DNA of 47,337 nucleotides from Rhizobium sp. FY34 (GTDB lineage Bacteria > Pseudomonadota > Alphaproteobacteria > Rhizobiales > Rhizobiaceae): assembly GCF_005222845.1 (NCBI RefSeq), contig NZ_STFZ01000016.1:118183-165519 (forward strand), in the 5' to 3' direction. The notes under the pieces were generated by a model. The model had not been told where the DNA came from, did not search any database, and saw only the letters and a program-made list of their open reading frames with translations. Positions 19,528-26,827 of this stretch are shown piece after piece (position 1 is the stretch's first letter; each line of letters opens with the position of its first letter). The translations under genes and the position numbers were made by a program.

Positions 19528-20820
19528 GTGCTTGCCATGCTCCTTGACGATATCCTGCGCGACCGATCCGGCAATTTCGGAATTATGACCGCTCTCCTGA
19601 TGGTGCCGCTGATCGGCACGGCAGGCCTTGCCATCGATGTCGGCTTTGCCATGGAACAGCGTCAGATGCTGATGAATGCCGCCGATGCCGCCGCCGTCGG
19701 CGCATTGGCGGAAAAATCACAAGGCGTCGCATCGGCGCTATCCATGTCCTCCGATGGCGAGGTCGCACTTGCCGATGCCGATGCCGAACGCCTGTTTGCA
19801 GCCCAGTTGCCGGATGACCTTGCCGTTCGTGTCGGCCAGGTCGATATCGACATCCAGCGCAAGGGAAAGGACCTTGTCTCGCAGCTCAGTTTTTCCGCCA
19901 CGGTCCCCACCTCCTTCCTGCGCGTGCTGGGCAAGGAAGCCTTCACCGTCAGCGGCACAGCCACGGCCACCTACCAGACGAATGCCTTCATCGATTTCTT
20001 CATGCTGCTCGACAACACGCCCTCCATGGGGCTTGCGGCAACCGAAGCCGGCATTGCTCTGATGGAGAAACACACTTCTGACAAATGCGCATTCGCCTGC
20101 CATGCGACGGAAAACGCTGACCAGAACACCTATCTGATCGCCAAGCAGTTCGGCGTGAAGATGCGTATCGATGTTGTGCGCGAGGCAACCCAGGCATTGA
20201 CCCATGATGCGACGGAATATACCCGCGTCGCCAACCAGTACCGCATGGCCGTCTACACCTTCGGTGCGACCGCCGAAAAAGCAGGACTGACCGAAGTTGC
20301 GACCATGAACGCAAATATGGCACAGGTGCGCACGGCGACAGATGCGGTTGATCTGATGACCACGAAAAAGAACAACTACAAAAACAACGAATTGACGGAT
20401 TTCAACGGCGCCCTGACAAGCATCAAGGACAAGATCGGTTCCGGCGGTTCGGGTGTCAGCTCGGCAGATCGCCAGAAGGTGCTGTTTTTCGTCGCCGATG
20501 GCGTTGCCGACTATAACAATGGCGACTGCACTGAAAAACCCAACGGCACCCGCTGCCAGGAGCCACTGAATACGGCCTATTGCACCGCGATCAAGGAGAA
20601 GGGCGTCAAGATCGCCGTTCTCTATACGACCTATCTTGACCTGCCGGACAATGACTGGTGGCGAAACTGGATCAAGCCATTCAACAGCAAGATCCCGACC
20701 AATATGGAAGCCTGCGCCTCGCCCGGCTACTTTTTCGAGGTGGCGCCCAATCAGGGTATTACAGAGGCCATGCAGACCCTGTTCCGCAAGGTCATCAGCG
20801 CGCCGCGCCTGACCAGCTGA
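19528..20820 (+). CDS. TadG/TadE-like Flp pilus protein with von Willebrand A-like domain
   Basis: A 430-residue protein. RDRSGNFGIMTALLMVPL followed by a hydrophobic run to GFAME (about residues 11-42) is the TadE/TadG N-terminal domain with a single membrane segment. NAADAAAVGAL comes next, then a beta-rich stretch. From residue 151 (FIDFFMLLDNTPSMGL) there is a von Willebrand A-like region with the metal-site variant DxTxS instead of DxSxS, and paired Cys (KCAFACH, DCTEK, TRCQEP, TAYC). TadG helps assemble Flp/Tad pili at the inner membrane. No other tad gene is near, so this is an orphan. Start may be GTG 19528 or ATG 19537; neither has a good ribosome-binding site. Confidence 0.88.
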   Translation: MLAMLLDDILRDRSGNFGIMTALLMVPLIGTAGLAIDVGFAMEQRQMLMNAADAAAVGALAEKSQGVASALSMSSDGEVALADADAERLFAAQLPDDLAVRVGQVDIDIQRKGKDLVSQLSFSATVPTSFLRVLGKEAFTVSGTATATYQTNAFIDFFMLLDNTPSMGLAATEAGIALMEKHTSDKCAFACHATENADQNTYLIAKQFGVKMRIDVVREATQALTHDATEYTRVANQYRMAVYTFGATAEKAGLTEVATMNANMAQVRTATDAVDLMTTKKNNYKNNELTDFNGALTSIKDKIGSGGSGVSSADRQKVLFFVADGVADYNNGDCTEKPNGTRCQEPLNTAYCTAIKEKGVKIAVLYTTYLDLPDNDWWRNWIKPFNSKIPTNMEACASPGYFFEVAPNQGITEAMQTLFRKVISAPRLTS

Positions 20821-20845
20821 CACTCGTGGTTCGATGGTTCAAACC

Positions 20846-20879
20846 AAGCGGGCCGGTCAGTGAACTGACCGGCCCGCTT
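20846..20879. terminator. Bidirectional terminator between tadG and gor
   Basis: A perfect 16-bp stem, from AAGCGGGCCGG (starting 20846) to CCGGCCCGCTT (ending 20879), has a 2-base centre (GA) and a short T-run. It separates the convergent genes and can serve both. Confidence 0.85.
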
Positions 20880-20899
20880 TCCATTCAAGTCCAGGCCGA

Positions 20900-22294
20900 T
20901 CAGCCCTCGACGCGCTCGCCGTTGCGCAGCCGGTAATTCGGCTTGTACATGGTGACCAGTTCTTCAGATGCCGTCGGATGCACCGCCATGGTGCGGTCAA
21001 AATCATCCTTCGTCACGCCGGCCTTCAGCGAAATGCCGAGCAACTGCGCCATCTCGCCGGCCTCATGGCCCAGGATATGCGCGCCCACAACCTTGCGGTC
21101 GGCTGCATTGACGATCAGTTTCATGATCATCTTTTCCGCGCGGCCCGAAAGCGTCGCCTTCATCGGCCGGAACTCGGCGCGATAGATCTCGATCTCGTCA
21201 AACTTCTTGGCAGCTTCCTCTTCCGACAGACCAACCGTGCCGATTTCCGGCTGCGAGAACACCGCCGTGGCGATCAGGTCATGATCGGGGGCCGTCGGAT
21301 TGTTCTTGTACTCGGTCTCGATGAAGCACATGGCCTCGTGGATGGCGACCGGCGTCAGCTGTACCCGGTCCGTCACATCACCCAGCGCAAAGATATGCGC
21401 GACATTGGTGCGCGAATAGGCATCGACAATAATGGCGCCGCGCTCGTTCATCGCAACGCCTGCCGCTTCCAGCCCGAGCCCTGCCGTGTTCGGATCGCGA
21501 CCGAGCGCCAGCATGATCTGGTCGGCAACAATGGTGGCTCCGGCCTTCGTGCGAGCACTTACCCCCCCTGCCGGCGATTGTGTTACCTCCTCGATGATAT
21601 CGGTGAGGATGATGCGGATACCCTTGTCTTCCATTGCCTTGTGCAGGCCCTGGCGCATGTCGTGGTCGAAGCGTGACAGGATCTCGCGGCCGCGATAGAT
21701 CAGCGTGGTATCGACGCCGAGCCCGTGGAAGATATTGGCAAATTCCACCGCGATATAGCCACCGCCGGCAATCAGGATGGATTTCGGCAGCGCGTCGAGG
21801 TGAAACGCCTCGTTCGAGGTGATGCAGAACTCAGAGCCCGGCAGCGCCTCATGCGGATTGGCAACGCTACCGGTGGCAATAATGATGCGCTCAGCCGTCA
21901 CCTGCTTTGCCGTCTTCACCAGCCGGATGGTATGGGCATCGATGAGTTCGGCGCGGCTGTCGATCAGTTCGGCACCGGCATTTTCCAGCCCGCGACGATA
22001 GAGCCCTTCCAGCCGGGCAATTTCCTTGTCCTTGGCGGCCACCAGCGTTTTCCAGTCGAAACGGCTTTCGCCAACCGTCCAGCCATAGCCGGCGGCATCC
22101 TCGAAATGCTCGTGAAATTGCGAGGCATAGACGAACAGCTTCTTCGGTACGCAGCCACGGATGACGCAGGTGCCGCCAAACCGGTATTCCTCGGCGATTG
22201 CCACCTTCTTGCCCATGGAGGCCGCAAGTCGCGCCGAGCGCACGCCGCCAGACCCGCCACCAATGACAAACAGGTCGTAATCATAAGCGGTCAT
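20900..22294 (-). CDS. gor: Glutathione-disulfide reductase
   Basis: A 464-residue flavoprotein disulfide reductase that regenerates glutathione using NADPH. FAD binding is at DLFVIGGGSGGVRSAR; the redox disulfide is in GGTCVIRGCVPKK; the NAD(P) site is ILIAGGGYIAVEFANIF followed by RGREILSRFD, whose Arg residues fit NADPH use; the second FAD motif is HIFALGDVTDRVQLTPVA; the C-terminal active His-Glu is in MAVHPTASEEL. The CVIRGC form (Ile-Arg instead of Asn-Val) is common in glutathione reductases of alphaproteobacteria and cyanobacteria. GAGGAG precedes the ATG. It follows the DUF2059-rpiA pair but is separated from it by a terminator. Confidence 0.97.
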   Translation of the reverse strand: MTAYDYDLFVIGGGSGGVRSARLAASMGKKVAIAEEYRFGGTCVIRGCVPKKLFVYASQFHEHFEDAAGYGWTVGESRFDWKTLVAAKDKEIARLEGLYRRGLENAGAELIDSRAELIDAHTIRLVKTAKQVTAERIIIATGSVANPHEALPGSEFCITSNEAFHLDALPKSILIAGGGYIAVEFANIFHGLGVDTTLIYRGREILSRFDHDMRQGLHKAMEDKGIRIILTDIIEEVTQSPAGGVSARTKAGATIVADQIMLALGRDPNTAGLGLEAAGVAMNERGAIIVDAYSRTNVAHIFALGDVTDRVQLTPVAIHEAMCFIETEYKNNPTAPDHDLIATAVFSQPEIGTVGLSEEEAAKKFDEIEIYRAEFRPMKATLSGRAEKMIMKLIVNAADRKVVGAHILGHEAGEMAQLLGISLKAGVTKDDFDRTMAVHPTASEELVTMYKPNYRLRNGERVEG

Positions 22295-22395
22295 GACAAA
22301 ACTCCTCAGGCGTCGGTGACAAAATTGGGATCAAAGGCATGCCGGGCGGCGCGCCTTCATTGCAGCGCATATAGAACCGGAGCATGTCAAAAGAA

Positions 22396-22416
22396 AAGCC
22401 CGGACGAGCCGGGCTT
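22396..22416 (-). terminator. Terminator after the DUF2059 gene
   Basis: An 8-bp stem, AAGCCCGG (22396-22403) with CCGGGCTT (22409-22416), is followed on the minus strand by TTCTTTTG. It lies just after the DUF2059 stop and before gor. Confidence 0.8.
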
Positions 22417-22442
22417 GACAGATCAGCAACAAAGACAGCGGA

Positions 22443-23006
22443 TCAGGGCTTGGCGGGAACCGGCGCCACGCCAACATCAGCAACCGGCGGCTGAATCGGC
22501 GTCGCATCCATCAGGCCACGCAGCTTGGCGGTCGAAGCGGACGTGAGATCACGTGAAATACCGCTCGCCCAGATTTCGGCGGCCCGCACGGACTCGCGCT
22601 GCACCAGCGGCAGGGCGGTCAGATATTTCTTGCCGACATCCGAACCGTAGAAGGCAGCGATCTGCTTCAACTCTTCGGCGGTGAAGGAGCGTGCGAAAAT
22701 CGCCGCCACTTCGTTTTCCAGATCGGCACGGCGCGGAGCCAGCGCCAGCGCCTGTTCGTCGACGGTCTTGGTGATCTGTTCCTGATAGTTCGGCGAGGCG
22801 AGCGTGTACTCGTTCTTCAGCCGCTCGGCGAGATTGGGCAGGATCGCGTCATAACGACCGGTGGCATTCAAAACGCCGATCACGTCCTTGGCAGCTTTCA
22901 GATGCGCGGGCGCCAGGTCCTGCGCATGGGCAGACGCACCGAACATTGCCGTCGAGAAAAGGATTGCGAGAGCGGCGGACCGGCCAAAATTCGCATGTCT
23001 GATCAT
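22443..23006 (-). CDS. DUF2059 family exported protein
   Basis: A 187-residue protein with a signal peptide (residues 1-28, ALAILFSTAMFGASAHA, probable cut before QDL). The mature part is helical. SFTAEELKQIAAFYGSDVGKK is the DUF2059 hallmark. A Pro-rich tail ends the protein. Function unknown; periplasmic location predicted. It starts 18 bases after the rpiA stop, so it is in an operon with rpiA, and it ends at a clear terminator. DUF2059 genes next to rpiA and gor are common in rhizobia as I recall. Confidence 0.9.
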   Translation of the reverse strand: MIRHANFGRSAALAILFSTAMFGASAHAQDLAPAHLKAAKDVIGVLNATGRYDAILPNLAERLKNEYTLASPNYQEQITKTVDEQALALAPRRADLENEVAAIFARSFTAEELKQIAAFYGSDVGKKYLTALPLVQRESVRAAEIWASGISRDLTSASTAKLRGLMDATPIQPPVADVGVAPVPAKP

Positions 23007-23024
23007 TATTCGTTGCTCCTGTCT

Positions 23025-23720
23025 TTAATTCGCCTTGAGCGTCCGCGCACCGGCCGGGCCGGCGATGATCGCGAAGGACGCAATGTTGATGAACAGCCCG
23101 TGTTCGACGACGCCGGGTATGGAATTCAATTGAACCGCCAACGCCTCTGCATCAGGAATACGGCCAAAAAATGCGTCGAGAATATAGTGTCCGCCATCGG
23201 TGGTGAACACGTCCTCGCTGGAACGGCGCAGCTTCAGTTCGCCCGAAAGGCCAAGCCTTTCGGCAAGCCGGTCAATGGCGATGCGGGTGCTCGAAAGGCC
23301 GAAGGGGTTGACTTCGATCGGCAGCGGAAAGCGACCCAGCGTCTCGACAACCTTCGTCTCATCGGCAATCACGATCATCTGCGTCGATGCCGACGCGACG
23401 ATCTTCTCGCGCAAAAGCGCACCACCGCCGCCCTTGATCAGCGTCAGTGCCGCATCCAGCTCGTCGGCGCCGTCGATCGTCAGATCAAGCTGCGGCAATT
23501 CGTCGAGGGATTTCAACGGCACACCGAGTTCCAGGCACAGGCGTGCCGTACGCTCGGAGGTTGGAACCCCCTCCACCTTCAGCCCGTCAGCCACCTTTTC
23601 CGCCAGCAGACGAACGAATTCCTCCGCCGTCGAACCGGTGCCGATGCCCAGCCGCATTCCGTCTTCGACATATTGAAGAGCCGCTTGCGCTGCCTTCACC
23701 TTCATTTCGCGGGCGTCCAT
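23025..23720 (-). CDS. rpiA: Ribose-5-phosphate isomerase A
   Basis: A 231-residue enzyme that interconverts ribose 5-phosphate and ribulose 5-phosphate in the pentose phosphate pathway. Family motifs are [35 protein letters not shown] and the strand EVNPFG. The catalytic Asp/Glu lie in GADELD and [11 protein letters not shown]. The ATG at 23720 is chosen because GGGAGC lies upstream and the protein length is then normal; an upstream extension to 23777 adds 19 unrelated residues. The promoter lies in the 182-base gap shared with the divergent gph gene. Confidence 0.95.
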   Translation of the reverse strand: MDAREMKVKAAQAALQYVEDGMRLGIGTGSTAEEFVRLLAEKVADGLKVEGVPTSERTARLCLELGVPLKSLDELPQLDLTIDGADELDAALTLIKGGGGALLREKIVASASTQMIVIADETKVVETLGRFPLPIEVNPFGLSSTRIAIDRLAERLGLSGELKLRRSSEDVFTTDGGHYILDAFFGRIPDAEALAVQLNSIPGVVEHGLFINIASFAIIAGPAGARTLKAN

Positions 23721-23902
23721 GCGCCACAAGCTCCCGTCTGATTTCGCCGAGTGCTGTTTACACGCCCCGCCCGCCAAACAAAAGTCCCCACAAACACTAT
23801 CCTGATCTGCGAGGTTTTCGGCGTGCCGTGGCGCTGCATTTGCATTTGTGCCGGCAAGACCTTAATCGGGGTCATCCTTCAGTCCACGCAAAGGGCCTTA
23901 CC

Positions 23903-24601
23903 GTGACAAAAGCTCTCGTTGTCTTCGATCTCGACGGAACGATGATCGATACAGCCCCGGATCTTATCGAAAGCCTGAACCACACGATCGCGGCCCGCGA
24001 TCTGGCACCGGTCACCTTCAACGACCTCACGCATCTGGTCGGCCAGGGCGCCCGCGTCATGATCCGTCGCGCCTTTGCGCTGCGTGAGGCGCAGCTGGAC
24101 GAGGCCGAAGTCGAACCGTTGCTTGCCCGCTTCCTCGATCACTACAAGGCCCATATGCCGGGCCATGCCCGCGTCTATGAAGGGCTGCTGGACAGTTTCG
24201 ACCAGCTGGAAGCCGCCGGCATGCAGCTCGCCGTCTGCACCAACAAGCTGGAACAGCTGGCCTATCCGCTTCTTGACAAAATGGGCCTCACCCATCGCTT
24301 TGCCGCCATGACGGCCGGCGATACGTTTTCCGTGCGAAAGCCCGATGCGCGCCACCTGCTCGGCACCATCGAAATGGCCGGTGGCGACCCGGCCCGCACG
24401 GTAATGATCGGCGACAGCGTCAACGACATCCTGGCCGCCCAGAATGCCAAGGTCGCCTCCATCGCCGTCACCTTCGGCTATTCGGACGTGCCGGTGGAAA
24501 CGCTGAAACCCTCGCGTGTGATCTCCCATTTCGACGAGTTGACGCCGGAACTGGTGCTGGAAGCAATTGAAATTGCGACAGTTTCAATGGCCGCTCAATA
24601 A
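23903..24601 (+). CDS. gph: Phosphoglycolate phosphatase (HAD family)
   Basis: A 232-residue HAD hydrolase that removes phosphate from 2-phosphoglycolate. The four HAD motifs are visible: VVFDLDGTMIDT (nucleophile Asp), VCTNK, the Lys in VRKPDA, and MIGDSVNDI. The cap domain carries the helical insert DLIESLNHTIAARDL. The start is GTG at 23903 with AAGGG eight bases ahead; a long in-frame upstream extension to 23447 overlaps rpiA and is not real. Its last 18 bases overlap the convergent FAD oxidoreductase. Other HAD substrates cannot be excluded. Confidence 0.92.
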   Translation: MTKALVVFDLDGTMIDTAPDLIESLNHTIAARDLAPVTFNDLTHLVGQGARVMIRRAFALREAQLDEAEVEPLLARFLDHYKAHMPGHARVYEGLLDSFDQLEAAGMQLAVCTNKLEQLAYPLLDKMGLTHRFAAMTAGDTFSVRKPDARHLLGTIEMAGGDPARTVMIGDSVNDILAAQNAKVASIAVTFGYSDVPVETLKPSRVISHFDELTPELVLEAIEIATVSMAAQ

Positions 24602-25618
24602 AATTTCAGTCATGATTTTTCCAGCGAGTGGGGCAAGTATGACGCCTGGATGCCCCACTGCGATATGAAGCCCGTCCAAAGCCGCAACCGGACCAATGTA
24701 GGGCATGCCACTTTTGAGCATAGGCCTGCGCCCCACGTTCGCCGAACGAAGCTTGAGCGGGCCAAGTTTCGGGAAATACATCTCGATTGACGTCTTGAGG
24801 CGCTCGCCAAAAACATCTGGTACATTTTCCGGCCTGTCATCGATATAGCCCTTGGCTGCCAGAACCGTGCCATCAGCGATCTGGCGAACTTCGATGTTTG
24901 GGCAGCAAACGATGCGGCCAATGGCTTGCCTCTCGGCTGCGAAATTGAACAGAATTGTGGGAGACGTGGATAGCCCGAGATCCGGCACGAATGCATGGAC
25001 CAATTCCGCCGTGCCCTGCCCGCCAGCAATCACAACCGCATCTGCGGCATAACTCGCCGTCGCAGTACGAACACCCGTCACACGACCGTTGGCTGTCACC
25101 AGATCTATGACGGTTTGATCAAAGAGAAGGGATGCGCCCTGGCTGGCCGCGGCTTTCGCCAACGCGCTGGTGAAGGCAATAGGGTTGAGTGCGATATCAT
25201 CGGGAACATAGGCTGCCACATCCGGCAGCCTCGCCAAATGCGGTTCAAGTTGCCCCAATTTCTTCCTGTCAATCAGCTCAACGGCAGTACCTGCCTGTTG
25301 CTGCTGCAGAACAACCGCTTCTGTTTCATCCGCACTGTTGCGCCATATCAGTGATCCGAGCCGAATGTCGCCAAACAGTACCGGTTGATCGCGCAGCAGA
25401 GCGTGATGATAAGTAAAGGCCTTGCGCCTCAGCTCGTAGGAAACGCTATCGGTGGGGTCCGAATAGAACAAGTTGACCCAACCGAAAGCAAGCGCTGTCA
25501 CGCCGCTGGCAGGTTTGGGACCAGCCTCCATGAGGATGACGTCAACACCAGGATGCTGCGCCAAATGATACGCAACAGATGCGCCCAGTATTCCCGCACC
25601 GACAACAATGATTTTCAT
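24584..25618 (-). CDS. FAD-dependent oxidoreductase (DAO/DadA-like)
   Basis: A 344-residue protein of the D-amino acid oxidase/glycine oxidase fold. The FAD site is MKIIVVGAGILGASVAYHL at the N-terminus and a second site is in DAVVIAGGQGTAEL. Near the C-terminus LHIAVGHPGVILAPLAGK is typical of amine/amino-acid oxidases of this group. The substrate is unknown. The ATG at 25618 is used because the FAD motif then starts at residue 2. It overlaps the 3' end of gph by 18 bases. The coding sequence appears less GC-rich than neighbours, and the next gene also looks atypical, so this patch may be acquired. Confidence 0.88.
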   Translation of the reverse strand: MKIIVVGAGILGASVAYHLAQHPGVDVILMEAGPKPASGVTALAFGWVNLFYSDPTDSVSYELRRKAFTYHHALLRDQPVLFGDIRLGSLIWRNSADETEAVVLQQQQAGTAVELIDRKKLGQLEPHLARLPDVAAYVPDDIALNPIAFTSALAKAAASQGASLLFDQTVIDLVTANGRVTGVRTATASYAADAVVIAGGQGTAELVHAFVPDLGLSTSPTILFNFAAERQAIGRIVCCPNIEVRQIADGTVLAAKGYIDDRPENVPDVFGERLKTSIEMYFPKLGPLKLRSANVGRRPMLKSGMPYIGPVAALDGLHIAVGHPGVILAPLAGKIMTEILLSGH

Positions 25619-25720
25619 GCAAACCGTGATCACCAACTGGATGAGGTCGAACCCGTACAGCGTTTCGGTGACACATAGATGTAGCTTGCACAGGCTATTG
25701 GCGGCAGAGCAGACATCACA

Positions 25721-25745
25721 ATTGAAAACGCCCGCAGGCAGGGCG
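25721..25745 (-). repeat. Partial copy of the L,D-transpeptidase terminator
   Basis: On the minus strand, GCCTGCGGGCGTTTT followed by two variable bases and ATTGTG (25739-25717) matches the second half of the terminator at 26789-26767 in 21 of 23 positions. Its own stem is reduced to CGCCC/GGGCG. It may be a degraded terminator for the methyltransferase gene. Confidence 0.6.
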
Positions 25746-25788
25746 GAACTAACCCCGGAAAGTTGGAGACAACTTTTCAGGGTTTTTC

Positions 25789-25860
25789 ATGTCCAGGCAC
25801 AGCACATCCTTCAAGCAGTCCGTCTCTGCCGCTTATGGTGAGGGCGCTCGCATGGTCCCG
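25789..25860 (+). pseudogene. Possible remnant of an insertion-sequence OrfA N-terminus
   Basis: From the ATG at 25789 the frame reads MSRHSTSFKQSVSAAYGEG, reminiscent of the helix-turn-helix N-terminus of IS3-type OrfA proteins (charged residues, then FK-x-x-V-x-x-AY). It then runs into the antisense of the methyltransferase gene and loses any similarity. The match is short and could be chance. Confidence 0.2.
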
Positions 25861-26673
25861 TCAGAGCGGCTTGCGAGCGAGGAAAAGTCCCCGCTCGTGG
25901 CTGCTCTCGATTACCCCGCCACCTTGGGCGAACGCCACTTCAATTGCCTGCCGAAACGCCTTGAGCGCATCCTCTCCTGCGTCTTCGCAGGGCGGATAGG
26001 AAGTCATCGCCATAAAGACATCCTCCGGCTCTGTCACACGTAGCCGCGACGGGTGCTTATGGATCGAAACCTCGCCGAAGACCTGGCGCATGGTGTCTTC
26101 CGCCTCGGCAAAACCAAAGACTGCTGCGGACGGATCCATCGGGGCCGCGCCCAGAACGGCTGTCAGCTCGTAAAGCTCGCGCATGTTTCCGCGGCCATTC
26201 GTCGTCACCGCCAGAAAGCCACCGGGCTTCAGCACGCGTGCCATTTCCCGGATTGCCTCCAGAGGCTTCTCGACATGGTAGAGCATGTGCATGGCGATGA
26301 CGCCATCGAAGGAGGCATCGGCAAACGAAAGCCGGGCGGCATCCGTCACTTCGCCGCCGACATGCCTGAAACTCCTGGCGGCGCAACGCTCCACAGCCTC
26401 GCTCACCATGGTCGCCGACCGATCGACCAATGTCAGGTCGAGATTGCCGGGCAAAGGTCCGCAGGAGGTCCAGAACCAGCCGGGACCACAGCCGACGTCC
26501 AGAAGAGATGTCGTGTCAACAAGTGGCAACTGTTGCCTGACCCAGGGAAACCAGCCGGTTTCGGCGATGGTGTAGAGCGTGTGCAATCGTGCCCGCGCTG
26601 CAATCTTGCTCACATTTCCATACTGTCTGGCATTGTCGGCTTGCGAAAAACTCACGGGCCACATCTCCTGCAT
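25861..26673 (-). CDS. Class I SAM-dependent methyltransferase
   Basis: A 270-residue protein. The SAM-binding core is SLLDVGCGPGWFW (motif I), DLTLVDRSATM, then FADASFDGVIAMHMLYHV and EMARVLKPGGFLAVTTNG, the standard order for small-molecule methyltransferases of the UbiE type. The substrate is unknown. The start is unclear: ATG 26673 is chosen; ATG 26664 and GTG or TTG starts up to 26709 are possible and none has a clean ribosome-binding site. It stands alone between two copies of a terminator-like sequence (25.72 and 26.78 kb), suggesting that this gene came in as a separate unit. Confidence 0.85.
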   Translation of the reverse strand: MQEMWPVSFSQADNARQYGNVSKIAARARLHTLYTIAETGWFPWVRQQLPLVDTTSLLDVGCGPGWFWTSCGPLPGNLDLTLVDRSATMVSEAVERCAARSFRHVGGEVTDAARLSFADASFDGVIAMHMLYHVEKPLEAIREMARVLKPGGFLAVTTNGRGNMRELYELTAVLGAAPMDPSAAVFGFAEAEDTMRQVFGEVSIHKHPSRLRVTEPEDVFMAMTSYPPCEDAGEDALKAFRQAIEVAFAQGGGVIESSHERGLFLARKPL

Positions 26674-26774
26674 GTCGGAAAATCTGACAGACGCCACAAC
26701 CGTCTGCAACCCTCAGAGCGACAACAAGCGGTGGACAGTTCCAAGGCGGAGCAGCAGCAGTCCCGGCACAATCA

Positions 26775-26805
26775 AAAACGCCCGCAGGCTGGCTGCGGGC
26801 GTTTT
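26775..26805 (-). terminator. Terminator of the L,D-transpeptidase gene
   Basis: A 13-bp perfect stem, AAAACGCCCGCAG (26775-26787) with CTGCGGGCGTTTT (26793-26805), has a 5-base loop and T-runs on both strands. It lies 23 bases beyond the transpeptidase stop. Confidence 0.88.
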
Positions 26806-26827
26806 CAATCCATCATGTGCCAAACGA

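Noticed and set aside
24584..26709. A D-amino-acid or glycine betaine catabolic operon
   Set aside because: Only two unrelated genes on the same strand, 240 bases apart, with no transporter or regulator to support an operon.
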